DNA from: Pacificimonas pallii
Lineage (GTDB): Bacteria; Pseudomonadota; Alphaproteobacteria; Sphingomonadales; Sphingomonadaceae
Direction: 5' to 3'
Length of the DNA stretch: 64,000 bases
Assembly (NCBI RefSeq): GCF_019204005.1
Contig: NZ_JAGSPA010000002.1
Span: 434,001 to 498,000 of the forward strand
Positions 44,268 through 51,903 of this stretch are shown piece by piece. Numbering within the stretch: position 1 is the stretch's first letter; every line of letters starts with the position of its first letter. The position numbers and the translations under genes are program-made. The notes below the pieces were generated by a model that saw only the letters and a program-made list of their open reading frames with translations, had not been told where the DNA came from and ran no database searches.

Positions 44268-45623
44268 ATGGCGGATGCTGAAACCCGAACATTGCTCATC
44301 GTCGAGGATGATGAAGGCCTGCAGCGGCAGCTGAAATGGGCTTATGAGGACTATGAGACTGTCATCGCGGGCAACCGAAAGGAGGCCATCGAGGCGATCC
44401 GCCTGCATGAACCCGACGTGGTGACGCTGGATCTTGGGCTTCCGCCGGACCCCGACGGGACCACGGAGGGCTTTGCGACGCTTGAGGAGATCATGCGCCT
44501 GAAGCCCGATACCAAGGTGATTGTCGCGTCCGGCCACGGCGCGCGGGAAAGCGCGCTGAAAGCGATCAGTTCAGGCGCGTATGATTTCTATCAGAAGCCG
44601 GTGGACATCGACACGCTCGGACATATCGTCAGCCGCGCTTTCCACCTGCACGATATCGAAGTCGAGAACCGCGCACTGTCGGCGAAGGAAGCCAATACGG
44701 AACTTGGCGGGCTCGTGACCGGCGCCGAATCCATGCAGAAGGTCTGCCGCATGATCGAGCGCGTGGCGACGACCGATGTGTCCGTCATGCTGCTTGGCGC
44801 GTCAGGAACAGGCAAGGAACTGCTTGCGCGCGGTCTGCACGATGAGAGTCACCGCGCCGACAAGCCGTTCGTTGCCATCAACTGTGCGGCGATCCCGGAA
44901 AATCTGCTGGAATCCGAACTGTTCGGTTATGAAAAGGGCGCATTCACCGGCGCGGCGAAAACCACCGAGGGCAAGATCGAAATGGCCGAGGGCGGCACCC
45001 TGTTCCTGGACGAGGTCGGCGATATTCCGCTGCCGCTACAGGTGAAGCTGCTGCGCTTTCTGCAGGAGCGGGTGATCGAACGCATCGGCGGCCGCAAGAC
45101 CATTCCGGTCGATGTCCGCATCGTCTGCGCGACGCACCAGAATTTGGAAGACATGATCGCCGCCGGATCATTCCGCGAGGATTTGTGGTACCGCGTTGCC
45201 GAAGTCGTCGTGCGCATCCCCTCCCTTGCGGAACGCGTGGGCGATCCGGTGCTGCTGTCCAATTTCTTCCTGCAGAAATTCGCCAAGGCGATGAAGCGCA
45301 AGGTAAAGGGATTTGAGCCCGGCGCGCTGTCCGCGATCGAGAATTGGGAGTGGCCGGGAAATGTTCGCGAGCTGGAAAACCGCGTCAAGCGTGCCATCAT
45401 CATGGCCGACGATGCGTTCGTGTCTGCGACCGACATGGACTTTAGCGACGGTGAAGCCGCCGAACCGCTGAACCTGAAACAGGCGCGGGAAGAGGCCGAC
45501 CGGAATGCGATCCAGGTTGCGCTGGCGCGAACAAAAGGCAATGTATCGAGTACGGCGAAGCTTCTGGGAGTGAGCAGACCGACGCTGTACGATTTGATGA
45601 AACAGTATGATTTTGAAGCGTAG
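44268..45623 (+). CDS. prsR: PEP-CTERM-box sigma-54-dependent response regulator PrsR
   Basis: Enhancer-binding protein that activates sigma-54 promoters, in this family those with a PEP-CTERM box. The 451-residue product has a receiver domain (LLIVEDDEGLQ, phospho-acceptor Asp55 in VVTLDLGLPP, YQKPVD). An AAA+ domain follows with Walker A GASGTGKELLARGLH, the sigma-54 contact loop GAFTGA, and Walker B GGTLFLDEVGDIPLPLQVKL. WPGNVRELENRVKRAI precedes a C-terminal Fis-type HTH (STAKLLGVSRPTLYDLMKQY). It is co-transcribed with PrsK. I could not find a convincing -24/-12 promoter nearby. Confidence 0.92.
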   Translation: MADAETRTLLIVEDDEGLQRQLKWAYEDYETVIAGNRKEAIEAIRLHEPDVVTLDLGLPPDPDGTTEGFATLEEIMRLKPDTKVIVASGHGARESALKAISSGAYDFYQKPVDIDTLGHIVSRAFHLHDIEVENRALSAKEANTELGGLVTGAESMQKVCRMIERVATTDVSVMLLGASGTGKELLARGLHDESHRADKPFVAINCAAIPENLLESELFGYEKGAFTGAAKTTEGKIEMAEGGTLFLDEVGDIPLPLQVKLLRFLQERVIERIGGRKTIPVDVRIVCATHQNLEDMIAAGSFREDLWYRVAEVVVRIPSLAERVGDPVLLSNFFLQKFAKAMKRKVKGFEPGALSAIENWEWPGNVRELENRVKRAIIMADDAFVSATDMDFSDGEAAEPLNLKQAREEADRNAIQVALARTKGNVSSTAKLLGVSRPTLYDLMKQYDFEA

Positions 45624-45677
45624 TTTCGTATCCGAATTCAGGGACATGCGCCGCGCGCGGCGTAACAGGAGGAAAAT

Positions 45678-48503
45678 ATGAACAATAGCAGGATCGTTAA
45701 CAGGAAAACCAGATTGTTGCGCGGCGCGGCGCTGGCGGCAGCCGTTGGCCTGTTGACACCGCTGGCGGCCACGCCTGCGCGCGCGGACGCCGAATCCGAA
45801 TCCAACGAAGCCTATACCAAGGCCTTTGAAAGCTATTATGGCGGCGATTTTCGTACGGCCCGGATTCAGCTGCTCAACGCGCTGAAACAGAACCCTGAAA
45901 ACAGCCTTGCCCGCATCCTGCAGGCGCGCGTGGCGCTGGAACTGGGCGGCGGCGTGCAGGCGCAGACCGAACTGGAGCGCGCCGTGGCGTCGGGTGTGCC
46001 GGGCGACAAGGTCCGGCACCTTCGCGCCCATGCGTTTCTGTTGCAGGGAAAGACCGATGAGGCGCGGGATCTGCTGCAGGCTTCGACTATCCCGCCCCAG
46101 TTCGAGGCGTATGCATCGCGCCTTCGCGGGTTGCTGGCGTTTCGCAAGCGCGACTTCGAGCTCGCCGAGCGCGAATTCAACCGCGCCCTGGCCCTGGCGC
46201 CCGAAGACCCCGCCACGGTGAACGCCGTTGCGAAGTTCATGGGCAGTATCGGCCAGCACGGCCAGGCCATTGAACTTCTTGACTATGTGCTGGAACGGCG
46301 CCCGACCCACGTGAAGACGCTGGTGGTACGCGGTGACATGGCGCGCAACGCCAAGGGTCTTGAGGCGGCATTGCCGTTCTTCAACCGCGCGGTGGAGATC
46401 GATCCCAATAATATCGAGGCGCTGCTGGAGCGTGCCGCCACGCTTGGCGATCTGCGGAAGGAAAAGGAAGCGCGCGCCGATATCAAGCGCGTGAACCAGC
46501 TGGTCGAAAAGCATCCTCTGGCGCTTTATCTGGAGGCCGTACTCGACACGCGCAATGGCCAGACGGACAATGCCCGTACGCTGATGACGGAAACGCGGGG
46601 TGTCCTCGACGATTTCCCGCCCGCCGTGATGTTGCAGGGCCTGCTCGCGCTCGACGCGGGTAATATCGAACAGGCGACCGATTTCCTGGGGAAGCTGGTC
46701 GGCATGATCCCGAACAGCAAGACGGCGCGGAAGCTTTATGCGACGGCGCAGTTGCAAAAGGGTGATCCGGAGGGCGCATTCGCCTCGATCAAGCCGATCC
46801 TGGACGCCAATTCGGCCGACGCCCGGACCTATGCGATTGCGGGCGCGGCGCGCGCGCGCGTCGGCATGATGAACGAAGCGCAGGATTATCTGCAAAAGGC
46901 GCAGGAGGCTGGCGGCGAGGTCGCCGTGCAGAACCAGCTGGCGATGACCCAGCTGCTGCAGGGCCAGACGGATCTGGCCGAGGAAACCGTCGCCACGGTG
47001 CTGAGGGACGATGAGACCTCATTAAGCGCAATGATGATGCAGACGCTGATCGATATGCGTCAGGGCGACTTTCAGGATGCCCTGAGATCGGCCTCGAAGA
47101 TCGCGAAGGAACATCCCCAGCTTCCCATCGGCTGGAATCTGAGGGGCGGCGCCTATCTTGGCCTTGGCGACAGGGACAAGGCGGAGGCGTCGTTCCGCGC
47201 GGCCCTGAAGCGCAAGCCCGATTATCCCGAAGCGCGCCGCAACCTTGCCCAGCTGCTGATCGCCAAGGGCGACGCACGCGGGGCCAAGCGCCAGCTGCGC
47301 CAGGTGATCGCCAATGACGGCACCGACGTCCGTGCCCTGCTGACGCTGGGTGAACTCGCCGGCGTCGAGGGTGACCGTAAGGAACAGCTGGAATGGCTAC
47401 AGCAGGCCGCGGGCATCAACCGCGGTGCCCCCGGTCCGCGCATCGCGCTGACGGACGCGTACATGGCGGCCGGTAACGAGAATGCCGCGAGCAACGAAGC
47501 CAATGCGTTGCTGCGGGACTTTCCGGAAAATCCGGATGCGCTGCTGACGGCGGCGCGCATCTATGAACAGACCGGGCGGCAGTCGCAGCTGGTATCGCTG
47601 TTCGACAGGATGGTATCGAGTGCGCCCGATGCGCTGCTTCCGCGCATTCTGCTTGGCCGTGCGCTACAGGCGAACGACCGGGTCGACGATGCCCGCAGCA
47701 CATTTCAGCGCGCGCTGACGATCACCGGCGAATCGACCGTGCCTGCCTATCTGGAACTGATCGCGCTCGAGGCGCGTGCGGGACGGATGGAACAGGCGCG
47801 CGAATGGGCCGTGCGCCTGCGCAACGAGCGCCCGGATTCGAATATTGCCGAAAATGCGCTTGGCCGCGCCTATATGATTTCCGGCAAGCCCCAGGAAGCG
47901 CTCGCATCCTTCGCGTCGGCGCGGAAGAAGAATTTCGATCTGGCCACGGCACGCGGGATCGCGGATGCCTATGTGCGCCTGAACCGCCGCGACGATGCGA
48001 TCAAGGTGCTGCAATCCTACCAAAGCGCGAATCCAAAGGATTCAGGCGCGCTGGCATCGATTGCGGAATTGCAGCTGGCACAGGGACAGTACCGGCAGGC
48101 GATCGCGAATTACGAGCAATTGCGTGAAGTTATCGGCAACCGGGACCCTGCGATCCTGAACAATCTGGCCTGGGCCTACATCCAGCTGGAAGATCCGCGG
48201 GCGATCCCGGTGGCGAAGATGGCGTATAATTTCGCGTCCCGGAACCCCAGCATCGCCGATACCTATGGCTGGGCCATGCTGAAGGCGGGCGGCGACAAGA
48301 AGGAAGCGCTGTCATTGCTGCGCCGCGCGTCACGCGCACTGCCGCGGAGCGCGGAAATCCGCTATCACCTCGCCGAAGCGTATCTTGCGAACGGAAAGCG
48401 CGCCGAGGCGTTGACGGAAGTGCAGCGGGCGCTGAAATCAAACCAGCAGTTTTCCGAGCGGACACAGGCGCAGGTCCTGCTGCGGCGCCTGCAAGGCAGC
48501 TGA
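45678..48503 (+). CDS. prsT: XrtA/PEP-CTERM system TPR-repeat protein PrsT
   Basis: Large exported repeat protein thought to assist exopolysaccharide or PEP-CTERM protein export. The 941-residue product has a signal peptide ending near TPARADAE. About twenty TPR-type helical pairs follow over the full length, for example FESYYGGDFRTARIQLLNAL, AEREFNRALALAPEDPATVN and AEASFRAALKRKPDYPEARR. No catalytic motif is seen. ATG 45678 follows ACAGGAGG. It is the last gene of the prs set and is followed by tRNA-Pro. No exosortase gene (xrtA) is present in the window. Confidence 0.88.
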   Translation: MNNSRIVNRKTRLLRGAALAAAVGLLTPLAATPARADAESESNEAYTKAFESYYGGDFRTARIQLLNALKQNPENSLARILQARVALELGGGVQAQTELERAVASGVPGDKVRHLRAHAFLLQGKTDEARDLLQASTIPPQFEAYASRLRGLLAFRKRDFELAEREFNRALALAPEDPATVNAVAKFMGSIGQHGQAIELLDYVLERRPTHVKTLVVRGDMARNAKGLEAALPFFNRAVEIDPNNIEALLERAATLGDLRKEKEARADIKRVNQLVEKHPLALYLEAVLDTRNGQTDNARTLMTETRGVLDDFPPAVMLQGLLALDAGNIEQATDFLGKLVGMIPNSKTARKLYATAQLQKGDPEGAFASIKPILDANSADARTYAIAGAARARVGMMNEAQDYLQKAQEAGGEVAVQNQLAMTQLLQGQTDLAEETVATVLRDDETSLSAMMMQTLIDMRQGDFQDALRSASKIAKEHPQLPIGWNLRGGAYLGLGDRDKAEASFRAALKRKPDYPEARRNLAQLLIAKGDARGAKRQLRQVIANDGTDVRALLTLGELAGVEGDRKEQLEWLQQAAGINRGAPGPRIALTDAYMAAGNENAASNEANALLRDFPENPDALLTAARIYEQTGRQSQLVSLFDRMVSSAPDALLPRILLGRALQANDRVDDARSTFQRALTITGESTVPAYLELIALEARAGRMEQAREWAVRLRNERPDSNIAENALGRAYMISGKPQEALASFASARKKNFDLATARGIADAYVRLNRRDDAIKVLQSYQSANPKDSGALASIAELQLAQGQYRQAIANYEQLREVIGNRDPAILNNLAWAYIQLEDPRAIPVAKMAYNFASRNPSIADTYGWAMLKAGGDKKEALSLLRRASRALPRSAEIRYHLAEAYLANGKRAEALTEVQRALKSNQQFSERTQAQVLLRRLQGS

Positions 48504-48550
48504 TCTCACTTGCGTTGCGGCGGGGCGCCGACTAAGGCCCCCGCCACGGT

Positions 48551-48627
48551 CGGAGCGTGGCGCAGCCTGGTAGCGCACTACACTGGGGGTGTAGGGGTCG
48601 CAGGTTCGAATCCTGTCGCTCCGACCA
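48551..48627 (+). tRNA. tRNA-Pro (anticodon GGG)
   Basis: The acceptor CGGAGCG pairs with CGCTCCG, followed by A and an encoded CCA. The D-arm GCGCAGCCTGGTAGCGC is typical. The anticodon stem CTACA/TGTAG encloses loop CTGGGGG with anticodon GGG, and the T-loop is TTCGAAT. Length is 77 bases. It lies immediately upstream of the lysis cassette. Confidence 0.94.
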
Positions 48628-48746
48628 GCTTTTTCGGGAATAGGATAATTCTTTCGTGCCTTTTCAAAGAGCGCGGGAAATTTCCTGTTGTGAAATAGGA
48701 TTTATGCTGTCTCTTGGTCTGGCTCCTGAAGATGAGGAGTGAGACG

Positions 48747-49328
48747 ATGACCCGACCTATTGACTGTCTGCTCGACGAATTGATCGAGCGTGAAGGCGGC
48801 TTTGTTGCCCACCCGGATGACCGGGGCGGCCCTACGAAATACGGCATCACGCGGCAGACCGCCCGCGCCCATGGCTATGAGGGCGCGATGGCGGACTTTC
48901 CCCGCGCGCTGGCCCTGGAAATATACACGCAGCGCTATTGGGAAGGCCCCCGGTTTCATGAGGTTGCGAAGATCGCGCCGCATGTTGCCGAGGAACTGTT
49001 CGACACAGGTGTGAATATGGGACCGGCGACGGCCACGCTGTTCCTGCAGCGGGCGCTGAATGCACTGAACCGCAAGGGGAGGGACTGGGCGGATGTCGAT
49101 CTGACGCGGCGTGTCGATGACGCAACGCGCGGTGCGCTGTCCGCTTTCCTGCGCAAGCGCGGCACGCGGGGAGAGACCGTGCTGGTGCGGGCGCTCGATG
49201 CGCTACAGGGCGCGCGCTACATCGAATTGGCGGAAGGGCGTCCGGCGAATGAAAGCTTCGTCTATGGCTGGCTGGCGAACCGGCTGGGCAATGTCGACGG
49301 CGCGGACCGTCGCGGAGGTCTGGCATGA
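48747..49328 (+). CDS. GH108 peptidoglycan hydrolase (GTA-type endolysin)
   Basis: Predicted N-acetylmuramidase that cuts peptidoglycan for cell lysis. The 193-residue product has the GH108 start LLDELIEREGGFVAHPDDRG with the probable catalytic Glu16, then PTKYGITRQTARAHG. A C-terminal peptidoglycan-binding part follows (ELFDTGVNMGPATATLFLQR and LNALNRKGRDW). I chose ATG 48747, 7 bases after GAGGAG; in-frame ATGs upstream lack this site. No signal peptide is seen, so export would need the holin encoded next, with which it overlaps by 4 bp. The same pair forms the lysis module of the Rhodobacter gene transfer agent. Confidence 0.86.
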   Translation: MTRPIDCLLDELIEREGGFVAHPDDRGGPTKYGITRQTARAHGYEGAMADFPRALALEIYTQRYWEGPRFHEVAKIAPHVAEELFDTGVNMGPATATLFLQRALNALNRKGRDWADVDLTRRVDDATRGALSAFLRKRGTRGETVLVRALDALQGARYIELAEGRPANESFVYGWLANRLGNVDGADRRGGLA

Positions 49329-49738
49329 GCGTGCTGGGCACCCTGATCGGGCCTATCGCCGGACTGCTGGACAAGATCATCCCGGACCCCGACGCACGGG
49401 CGCAGGCGAAGCTGGAACTGGTCCGGCTACAGGGGGCGCAGGAAATGGAGGCGGTGCGGACGCAGCTGTCGGCCATCATCGCGGAAGCCCATAGCGCCGA
49501 CCCGTGGACGAGCAGGGCGCGGCCAAGTTTCCTTTACGTCATGTACACATTGCTGCTGTGGGCGATCCCGATGGGCCTGATCAGTGCGTTTCGCCCCGAC
49601 ATGGCGGCGGCGATCGCGCGCGGCATGACGGCCTATCTAAACGGCATTCCGGAACCGCTCTACGTGCTGTTCGGGACGGGCTACCTCGGCTACACGGCCG
49701 CGCGCAGCTGGGGCAAGGCGAAGGGCAGCGAGAAATAG
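49325..49738 (+). CDS. 3TM holin of the gene-transfer-agent type
   Basis: Small membrane protein that lets the endolysin reach the wall. The 137-residue product begins with a short amphipathic segment (VLGTLIGPIAGLLDKIIPDP). A helical charged region (ARAQAKLELVRLQGAQEMEA) follows, then hydrophobic segments FLYVMYTLLLWAIPMGLISA and EPLYVLFGTGYLGYTAA. This matches the family described as holin of 3TMs for gene-transfer release. Its ATG overlaps the endolysin stop (ATGA), which gives coupled expression. Confidence 0.84.
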   Translation: MSVLGTLIGPIAGLLDKIIPDPDARAQAKLELVRLQGAQEMEAVRTQLSAIIAEAHSADPWTSRARPSFLYVMYTLLLWAIPMGLISAFRPDMAAAIARGMTAYLNGIPEPLYVLFGTGYLGYTAARSWGKAKGSEK

Positions 49739-49750
49739 ACATGTCCCTGG

Positions 49751-49780
49751 GGAGGGGGATGCCAGCGGATATCCCCCTCC
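49751..49780 (+). terminator. Hairpin after the lysis cassette
   Basis: A perfect 10-bp stem, GGAGGGGGAT against ATCCCCCTCC, with a 10-base loop begins 12 bases after the holin stop. There is no T-run, so termination efficiency is uncertain. Confidence 0.6.
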
Positions 49781-49904
49781 ACCGGCATTTTCACGGTGGA
49801 AGCCTGCCTGACGGGCGGCCTGCCGAGAAAGCGGCGGCATATTCGTGAGGTTCGCCCGGCCATGCCAGGGTTTATACTGCCGTGCCCTGGGGGAGGACCG
49901 GACC

Positions 49905-51791
49905 ATGAATATTCGCGCATATGCCCTGCTGCTGGGCGTTTCGATGATTGCCGCCTGCGGCGTGGAACCGGGCGCAGAGGCGGATGTGCGGGCCGCACGC
50001 TCCGCGGCGGCATTCGCGGTTGAAACCAATCCGGACAGGAATGCCTATTTCGGTGATTTGCACGTCCATACGCGGGCGAGCTTCGACGCCTATATCTTCA
50101 ACATCCGCGCGACCGCCGATGATGCGTACCGGTTCGCCAAGGGCCAGCCGCTGAAACATCCGGCGGGATATGAGGTGTCCGCGCCCGCGCTCGATTTCTA
50201 TGCGGTGACCGATCACGGCGAATATCTGGGCGTCGTGCCCGCCATGGACGGCACCGACTCGCCGCTTGCGAAGACGGCGCTGGCGCGGCAGATATTCGGA
50301 GCGGATGCGCTCGACCCGCGCGCGGCGTTCACACGGATCGGTCTAAGCGCGGTGACGGGACAGCCCATCGCCGAGATTTACGATCTGGACCATATCGCAT
50401 CAGTGTGGAGGCGGCATGTCGAAGCCGCGGACCGGCATTATGAGCCGGGGCGCTTCACCACGTTCGCCGGATATGAATATACCGCCATGCGGCCCATCAA
50501 TCCCATCGCGGGGACAGCGGCGAATTTGCACAGGAACGTGATTTTCGAGGATGCGGCGGCAGCGCAGCCCTTTTCCGCATCCAACTCCCCCAATCCGGAA
50601 GATCTGTGGGACTGGATGGATGGCGAGCGCAGCGCAGGACGGGACGTACTGGCGATCCCGCACAATTCGAACATCTCCGGCGGGCAGATGTTCGCGCGGG
50701 AAAGCTATCACGGCGAGGCGTTCACCGACGCCTATGCCGAGCAGCGCGGCATCAACGAGCCGCTGGTTGAGATTGCCCAGGTGAAAGGCACGTCGGAAAC
50801 GCACCCGCAATTGTCGCCGAATGATGAATGGGCGTCGTTCGAGATGTACGAGGCCTATATTAACAGCAATGTGAAAAGCGATATCCCGGGCGGCTTTGTG
50901 CGGGAGGCGTATCGCAATGGCCTGGCCAAGGCGTCCGAGGGGAAGCCCAATCCATTCCGCTTTGGCATTATCGGGTCCAGCGACGTGCATATGGGCGGCG
51001 GGGCGCAGCGGGAGGATCGGTTCTGGGGCAAATTCGGTACGCGCGACGCGACACCGGCGCTGCGCGGCAGTGTGCCGCCGGGCGCTGCGAAATCCTGGGG
51101 TGACATGTCGGGCAGCGACCAGGCGATATCCGGAATTCAGCTAGGCGCGGCGGGCTTGGCGGGTGTCTGGGCGACGGCGAACACGCGCGAGGCGATATTC
51201 GCGGCGATGCGCAGGAAAGAGACGTTCGGAACATCGGGACCGCGCATCCGCGTGCGCATGTTCGCGGGTTATGATTTCCCCAACGGGCTGCTCAGCCGGA
51301 CCGATGCCGTTGCACAGGCGGACAGGCTGGGCGTCGCCATGGGCGGGCGGCTGGCGGCGAAAGACGCGCCCCCGATGATCGCCGCGTGGGCCATGCGCGA
51401 CCCGGGCACCGTGCCCCTTCAGCGATTGCAGGTCATCAAGGTATCGGCGGTCGGCGGGGTCTCTTCGGAGCAGGTTTACGATGTCGCCTGCGCGGACGGA
51501 ATGGCACCGGATGCGGCAACGCACCGCTGCGCCGACAATGGCGCGCGGGTCGATGTGACAAGCTGCGAGACCATAGAGGGCAAGGGGGCAGGCGAGCTGA
51601 AGGCCATGTGGCGCGACCCCGATTATAAACCGGGCGAGCAGGCGGCCTATTATGTCCGCGCGCTGGAAAATCCCAAATGCCGCTGGTCGACATGGGACGC
51701 CGTCAGGAACGGCACGCCGCCGCGCCCGGACGTCCCCGCCACGGTGCAGGACCGCGCGTGGACGTCCCCGGTATGGGTGGACGCGCGCTAG
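49905..51791 (+). CDS. DUF3604 family lipoprotein
   Basis: Function not established. The 628-residue product has a lipoprotein signal (MNIRAYALLLGVSMIAACG with the lipobox cysteine). A PHP-like metal-binding start follows (RNAYFGDLHVHTRASFDAYI), then DFYAVTDHGEYLGVVPAMDG, LAIPHNSNISGGQMF and FRFGIIGSSDVHMGGG, all with His/Asp pairs suited to metal binding. A metallohydrolase (phosphoesterase-like) role is plausible. I chose ATG 49905, after GGGAGGA. It stands alone between the lysis cassette and PBP1a. Confidence 0.85.
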   Translation: MNIRAYALLLGVSMIAACGVEPGAEADVRAARSAAAFAVETNPDRNAYFGDLHVHTRASFDAYIFNIRATADDAYRFAKGQPLKHPAGYEVSAPALDFYAVTDHGEYLGVVPAMDGTDSPLAKTALARQIFGADALDPRAAFTRIGLSAVTGQPIAEIYDLDHIASVWRRHVEAADRHYEPGRFTTFAGYEYTAMRPINPIAGTAANLHRNVIFEDAAAAQPFSASNSPNPEDLWDWMDGERSAGRDVLAIPHNSNISGGQMFARESYHGEAFTDAYAEQRGINEPLVEIAQVKGTSETHPQLSPNDEWASFEMYEAYINSNVKSDIPGGFVREAYRNGLAKASEGKPNPFRFGIIGSSDVHMGGGAQREDRFWGKFGTRDATPALRGSVPPGAAKSWGDMSGSDQAISGIQLGAAGLAGVWATANTREAIFAAMRRKETFGTSGPRIRVRMFAGYDFPNGLLSRTDAVAQADRLGVAMGGRLAAKDAPPMIAAWAMRDPGTVPLQRLQVIKVSAVGGVSSEQVYDVACADGMAPDAATHRCADNGARVDVTSCETIEGKGAGELKAMWRDPDYKPGEQAAYYVRALENPKCRWSTWDAVRNGTPPRPDVPATVQDRAWTSPVWVDAR

Positions 51792-51903
51792 GGGTTCCAT
51801 TCCCGTCATACCGGCGTTCTGTCTCCCGGCGCGGGGTGCGCGGCGATAGAAGGGGAAAGATCGGCGTTGGCACCGTGGCGGACTTTCAGGCATAGAGCCG
51901 AAT

